Shown here: piece by piece, positions 58,561-64,000 of the stretch | How the letters are laid out: the number at the start of each line of letters is the position of its first letter | Position numbering within the stretch: the first letter of the stretch is position 1 | Source: Corinectria fuckeliana | Lineage: Eukaryota; Ascomycota; Sordariomycetes; Hypocreales; Nectriaceae | Direction: 5' to 3' | Assembly: GCA_019137255.1 (NCBI GenBank) | Contig: WPDH01000171.1 | Location: forward strand, 84,305-148,304 | Length of the DNA: 64,000 bases | Made by a program: the position numbers and the translations under genes | The notes under the pieces: generated by a model | What the model saw: the letters and a program-made list of their open reading frames with translations, nothing else | What the model was told of the DNA's origin: nothing | The model's database searches: none

Positions 58561-59333
58561 TAAGAAGGTTTACAGAGCTATAGCCGGTCTGCTATAAAGG
58601 CTTAATAAGAAGGACGCTATTAAATTGTGATATAGGTTTAAAAAAACAGACAGACTGTCACTATAGTGTTAGCAATTTTAGATAAAGAGATTTAGAATTG
58701 TTTAAGATAAGAATATACTTAACTATAAGGCTTAAAAAGAGGTAAAAAGTAAATACTCTATTATAAATAAGATAGAAAAAGGTAAGTTATAAAGGTTATT
58801 ACTCTTAAAATATATTAATAAGTAGCTAAGTTACTCTCTAGGCTAATAAATATATTATCTATAAATAAGTTAGTAATATTATATATAAGTATCTAATAGT
58901 TTCTTCTAAAGATAATTATATTTAAAGTGTTATATCCCTTTTTATAGTATTATAAATCTAATCTAAAGACCTTTTCTTTATATTAGTATTAAATATAAAC
59001 ACTAGCTAGCCCTTAAGATATAAAGATAAAAAAACTCTAGTGTAAGAGTTAGTCTTACTAGGGTGTAAATATAAAGATTATAAAAGTAGGTATTAGTATA
59101 TTATAAAGCTTCTACTTAATAAGTATTTAGTAAGTGCTTATTTAGCATTCTTAAAAGGGCTACTAGCTTACTATTTAAGCAAGCCTTAAGGTTAAGCCCT
59201 AAAGGCTTATATTAGATGTTAATAGTATTAGCACTAACTATTATAATTACTCTCTCCCCCTCTAAGTCTTATCCTAAGGTATTATTCTTTATAATAAGAA
59301 GTTTATTACTTTCTTATATATATAATAGTTTAC

Positions 59334-59580
59334 TAACAGCCGCTGACAGCTGCTAACAGCTGTTAAGCGTCGGGTCCGTGCCGGCCTTTAGCCACTAACG
59401 ACTGCGCCGCTAGCTGACCCACTAACAGCCGGCTGACCCACTAGCGGCCGGTTCTGCCCACTTAAAATCCTGAGCCTTCAGCCGCAACTATAAAGCAACC
59501 TAGACACGCCTAGCCAGCACGATCCTGACACTTAACCGCTCCGCTCCCGTAGCAGACTAGGTGCTCAACTTTTAGTCAAC
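59334..59580. other. GC-rich islet inside the RIP block
   Basis: About 250 bp of high GC, abrupt on both sides. It includes a perfect 12-bp palindrome TAACAGCTGTTA (59354-59365), a 19-bp tandem duplication (59413-59450) and TATAAAG (59489-59495). It keeps many CpA sites that RIP would have hit. It may be the 5' promoter end of a transposon. Confidence 0.6.
59413..59450. repeat. 19-bp tandem repeat, two units
   Basis: Two adjacent 19-bp units beginning GCTGACCCACTA differ at two positions (AACAG versus GCGG context). They lie within the GC-rich islet. Confidence 0.7.
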
Positions 59581-59676
59581 TATTTCTCCCTTCTTTACCT
59601 TTTTTTTCCTTTTTCCCTTTTTTTCTTATCTCTTTTTCTCTTTCCCTCTCTTTAATTTTTTTTTTCCTAGCCCTCT
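59581..59676. other. Polypyrimidine tract downstream of the islet
   Basis: About 95 bp of almost pure C/T lies immediately 3' of the GC islet and ends at CCTAG. An ATG follows at 59,687 with a frame soon stopped by TAG/TAA codons. The layout (TATA, CT-rich leader, ATG) is that of a fungal promoter and 5' leader. Confidence 0.55.
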
Positions 59677-59852
59677 AGGAAATAAGATGACTCTAGTCTT
59701 AGCAAAAGGACTATTTACTTATATGTAGTAATAGCATAAGAGGCCTAACCTGGGTCTACTATATAAAGGATATAAGTTTTTATCTAATTTTATAGTTTTT
59801 CCTGTATCTATATAGAATAAAAGCACTATCTACCTTTTAGGTTTATAAAGTA

Positions 59853-59883
<31 letters not shown>

Positions 59884-59886
59884 ATA
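59853..59886. repeat. (TAAA)n microsatellite
   Basis: About eight perfect TAAA units. Confidence 0.85.
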
Positions 59887-61382
59887 GTTTACTAACTATA
59901 TAGAAATAATATAGCCTATTATTAGGTTTATTATAATCTAAGTGTTATATAAGTAGTTATTAGGCTATTATATAAGAGTCTACTTATTTTACCCTCTAAA
60001 TATTTACTTTAGGTTTTTATTTATATTAAGTTTAGAATTCTCTTTTTTTTATAACCTTTTTTAAAACTCTCTTATTTATAGTTAATATATTAGTTTTTTC
60101 TCTTAACTTTATATTTTTCCCTTTAATTAGTTCTTACCCTCTTAATATTATCTTTACCTACTTACTAAGTATTTAGCTCTTATATACTAATATTAATCTT
60201 TAGAGTTATAACTATAATATTAAAAGAGTTTTATACTTAGGCTAAAGTTAATTTCTCTTTCTTAGATAAGAAGTTTTCTAAAATACCTTCTAGTAGTATT
60301 TTCTACTCTTATTATATTTAATAGAAATACTATTCTTTTTTATATTTTTATACTTATAGTTTTTTTATTTCTTATTATACTATTTGTAAAGTCTTAAATA
60401 AGTAATATAGTTAGGTATATATTATAAGTACTTAGTAAGCTATAAGTACTTATACTAATTTTATAATAATAGATTCCTACTAAGTTAGTTCTTATAGTAT
60501 AATAGTATTAGAACTTTTTTTACTATTTTTCTTATTATAACTAGAATAATAAGAAGAAGAGTATTTCTACTATTAGCTACTAGTATATTATTTATACTAT
60601 TTATATTATTACTACTATATAGTAAAATCTTATTAAGTTTACTAAGAATCTTATAAGTATTTATATTTAGAGTGGTAATATATATTTATTTATATATTAG
60701 AAAGTAGTTATTTTTACTTAGATTTAAGCTTTATATACTAAGGTTAAATTTAGTTTAATTAACTATAAGAACTAGTTAGTTTTATAAGCTTAACTAGTAT
60801 TTATAATACTCTTATATTATTATAATAATTTTATTCTCTAACTTCTATTATTAGCCTTTTATATTTTAATAGTTACTAAGTATATACTTACTATTAGGGT
60901 ATCTAATAAAAGTTCTACTTATACTTTTCCTAATAATTTTTCTAAGGCTATCTAAGCTTTTATTATTTAGTATTATAATAATAAGACTTTATAAGACTAA
61001 AAAACAATAGTAAACAGCATTAGGTTAGCGCCTAATATTACTACTTAATATAATTAGTAAGATTATTAAAACAGTTATTAGTAAGCATATTATAACTATA
61101 GCAGAAGAGAAGGGGCTACTACTCTTAGGGTAAATAAGTAATAAGCTTAGAAAGTTAATAAAGCTAGCCCTAGCTGTAGTTGTTAAAGTAGTATATATAG
61201 TATAAGCCTAATATAGTCTTACCTCTCTTCTTAAGCTTAACTTTATAAGAGCTTTTAATAGTATTAACTATAGATAACTTATTACTATCTTATAACTAAA
61301 AGGATTCTCTAGATAGCTCTTAGTATAGCTTACTAGCTACCTTATATTATAAATAGTACAGCTCTAATTTAATAGCTAAACC

Positions 61383-61870
61383 TCTAACCTAATTAAAGTT
61401 AAAGTAAGAGTCTCTTAAGAATCCTCTCTATTACTTATTCTATTTATTCTTTTTATTTCTAGCTCTTATAAAGCTCTTAATAATACTCTTAGGATATTAG
61501 TTATTAGATTTACAGATAATATAAACCTACTAGTATTTAGCTGTAATATAAAAGAAACCTAAACTTAACTTAAGGCTGTATAAGAAATATATAATAATTA
61601 GGCCTAAATAAACAATATAACCTAGAAACTAAACAAAGTGTAACTCTTTTACTTTACTTATAAATATATAGTAAACTAGATATAAATCTAACTTAAAGAC
61701 TTAATAGTATAGCCTACCTAAACCTATAGGTTTCTTAGACTCTTTCTCTATTATAAACTACTATAAGGCCTATATATAGACTATCTTAAAGAGAAACTTA
61801 AGTGCTAATACTAGGCTCTTACTATAATCACTATAAGTATATAAAGAGTTAGCCTTAAAAAAGTAAGATT
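61383..61870 (+). pseudogene. Tad-like LINE reverse-transcriptase remnant
   Basis: In one plus frame, text corresponding to the RT 'PQGSP..PILF' box is visible around 61,410-61,450 (VS, stop, ESSLLLILFILFISS). It is followed at 61,500-61,545 by IRFTDNINLLVFS, the 'FADDxxLL' catalytic box with Asp and Ala codons altered by G-to-A change. Downstream FLRLFLYYKL and YIDYLKEKLK fit the following LINE region. The many TAA/TAG codons sit at Gln/Trp positions. The element probably extends to ~62.6 kb (endonuclease not seen). This is a non-LTR retrotransposon of the Tad clade killed by RIP. Confidence 0.7.
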
Positions 61871-62989
61871 AATCTATATATAAGTTATTTGTTTTACTAT
61901 AGTTTATAGTATAAGAGCTTATTATACCCTAATAGCCCCTAGTAGTAAGCCTTAAGGTATTATATAAGCACTTATATTAGAATAAACTTAAAACCTATAT
62001 ATAATAGTAAGAGCTTATAAAGCTATACCTACTTACTTACTAGAGATAAAGCTAGCTATCCCCCCTCTTAATATCTATCTTAACAAACTAGCCGCCTAAT
62101 TTCACAGCTATACTAAGAGATAGAATACTACTTAGCTTATTAGGGCTACTATTATTATAGCTTTAAGATAGATTTACTATAAGTAGTAGTAAGAACTATA
62201 ATAGTAACTATAGTAAGAAGTTAAAAATTAGCTTAAAAACTAGCTTTCTTATAAAGAGTGTAAACTAATATTAGTAGTAATAAAAGCTTATACTCTTTCT
62301 AAATAAACTATAAAGTAAACCTAACTCTAAGATAAAGTAAGAGAGTACTAAAGGACTAATTAACTTAAACTAGCTAAAGCTTACCCTCTTACTAATAATA
62401 AAAGAGCTTTATACTTATACTAAGACCTTAATAAATATTAAAGCTTAATACTTATATAACTATAAATAGGAAAAATTAGTCTTAAAAGCTTTCTCTTTTA
62501 GAGATATATACCTAATATACTTTTACTATAATACTTATATAAGACTAGTAAAAAAACACCTAAATATATTACTATTTTTTACTCTAAATATACTAAATAA
62601 TAGAAATACTTAATAAACCCACCTTAAAACTAATATAAGTTTAAGCTCTAACTATTAAAGTATAAAACTATATAACTACTTACCTAGTAGTTTCTAAGCT
62701 AATATATTATCTTATATTATAAGCTAGCCTTATAAATCTATAGTAACTATAATTAAGTTTATAGTCTTAAAATAAGAATAGTATACTACTATACTAAGTG
62801 TTTTTTACCCCTCTTATAAGAAGTATAAAATACACCTAGAAAAAGTTATAAAAGGTAAAAAACTAGCTTAATTATAATAGCTACTATTTCTAATTAAATC
62901 TTTTAACCTCTTATTAAAATCCTCTAAGCTTATAGTACTAACTTATAGACTTATCTTAAACTTATACTTTTACTACTTACTACTTAACC

Positions 62990-63250
62990 CTATATATTTA
63001 TATTACTCTTTTTACTCTTACCTTTATTATTAGTAATACTATTTTCAGTCTTACTAGTCTTATTATTATTAGTATTATTCTTCTTACTAGTTCTCTTAGA
63101 GGCTAGTAACTTAACTACTATAAAGGTAAAAACACTTTTTAGATAAGTAAAAGCTAAAACTATAATATATTTAAGATACTTAAGCACCTTAGTAATATAG
63201 TTAATCCTACTAACTAGTATATTAAACTAGTTAGATATTAAGCTTATAGT
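62990..63250 (-). pseudogene. Unidentified transposon-like reading frame
   Basis: A minus frame, open over 62,990-63,187 and extendable upstream past one TAG, reads like a degraded protein with a helical part and a Lys/Asn/Ser-rich tail (LASKRTSKKNN). G-to-A changed acidic residues would explain the Lys/Asn bias. The family is not recognised. Confidence 0.3.
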
Positions 63251-63728
63251 TACTACTATAAGTATAATATATATACACTTAGGAGCTTAACTTTTTGCCT
63301 AAAAGGCTATATTTTTAAGCCTCTTAAGCTCCTCCTCTTATATACTATTAGATTATATATATACTATAAAACTAACTTATACTTATATTATTAGCACCTC
63401 TCTCTTACTAAAAAGCCTTTACTAGGGCTTAGATAGTAGTAATAATAGCAAATAGTAGAGCTTTATATATTTTATATATATAAGTATAAGCTATATAGCT
63501 ACCTATTATAGTATTTACCTAGTCTTAGTAGAGACTTACTATACTATTCTTACCTATTTATATAATATATATAAAATAAGAGATAGCTTATACTACTCTT
63601 ACTAGAGTAGTAGACTTCTCTTTTAAAGTAGTAGTACTTTCTATCTTAGCCTATCTTTTTCTCTTAGCTTATATAAGACTAGCCTAAATATATAGTAGAT
63701 TTATAGTAAAAGAACTTACTCTTATAGC

Positions 63729-63747
63729 NNATTATTATTATTATTAT
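63729..63747. other. Two ambiguous bases beside an (ATT)n run
   Basis: N bases at 63729-63730 directly precede an ATT trinucleotide run (63731-63747). This may mark a collapsed or scaffold-joined point in the assembly. Confidence 0.8.
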
Positions 63748-64000
63748 AGTTATTATTCTTAGCTATATAAAGTTAGCTATTATAGTAATAAGATTATAAT
63801 AAAACTATAGTATTAGCAGCTAAAAAACAAATATATTAATAAATCCTAAAAAGAATATATATTAGTATATATTTAAGACCTAAAGCTAATATAAGCCTAA
63901 TAAAAAGCCTAAAGGGAAAGCTACTTATAAAGGTGTTAAAAAGAGAAAAAAGAAAGAAAGATATTATAACCTAAAAGACTAAATAATAAATAATAATAAA

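Larger units (their letters stand above)
58561..64000. other. AT-rich, RIP-mutated repeat block (right)
   Basis: The base composition and TpA excess match the left block. No frame over 65 codons is open. It contains a LINE reverse-transcriptase fossil, other decayed coding text and one GC-rich islet, each listed separately. The segments 58,600-59,330, 59,900-61,140 and 63,260-64,000 hold nothing I can name. Confidence 0.8.

Noticed and set aside
1..64000. CRISPR arrays, rRNA or tRNA genes
   Set aside because: No regularly spaced direct repeats or convincing cloverleaf with A/B boxes was found by eye. A tRNAscan run would be decisive for small RNAs.

Overview
The window is genomic DNA of a filamentous ascomycete (Pezizomycotina, probably a Sordariomycete). 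Several signs point this way. Genes carry short GT-AG introns of about 49-109 nt with CTRAY-like branch sites. There are two Zn2Cys6 regulators, a NACHT-WD40 NLR of the heterokaryon-incompatibility type, CBM18/chitin deacetylase and DUF3176 genes. Both ends are very AT-rich, TpA-rich transposon graveyards of the kind produced by repeat-induced point mutation (RIP). The species cannot be named from the sequence.

Layout: (1) 1 to ~11,560 is a RIP-mutated block. It is dominated by a full-length Ty3/Gypsy chromovirus on the minus strand (114-9,505), with 384-bp LTRs, a 5-bp target duplication, recognisable RT, integrase and chromodomain remnants, and an extra degenerate reading frame between the chromodomain and the 3' LTR. 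A second fossil reading frame lies at ~10.1-10.8 kb. (2) ~11,560-58,560 is a gene island of normal base composition. In order it holds an alpha/beta hydrolase; a NACHT-WD40 NLR (minus); a broken uncharacterised gene head-to-head with the NLR; a FAD dehydrogenase; decayed fragments including a SNF2 helicase tail; a C2H2-like protein; a secreted Kex2-type preproprotein; a DUF3176 membrane protein; a truncated MDR reductase; a sugar transporter; a Zn2Cys6 regulator; a 5-oxoprolinase; a small alpha/beta hydrolase; a Dal5-type transporter; a chitin deacetylase with three CBM18 modules; a second Zn2Cys6 regulator; and an MDR oxidoreductase with an early stop. (3) ~58,560-64,000 is a second RIP block with a Tad-like LINE reverse transcriptase fossil and an unexpectedly GC-rich ~250-bp islet.

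Functional reading: the middle of the island (38-51 kb) looks like a nutrient-use module. A sugar MFS transporter, a Zn2Cys6 regulator, a 5-oxoprolinase, a hydrolase and an anion/vitamin-type MFS transporter lie together. The motif CGGTCCG (CGG-N1-CCG) occurs once upstream of the sugar transporter and twice, one helical turn apart, just upstream of the regulator. The left part (11.9-21.2 kb) is an NLR locus with two close neighbours.

At least four otherwise well-preserved genes carry a single obvious lesion. Three have an in-frame TAG of the CpA-to-TpA type, and one lacks its AG splice acceptor. This suggests a decaying accessory region, or possibly assembly error. All splice models were derived by eye from reading frame, GT/AG sites and family resemblance; no alignment or database search was run.
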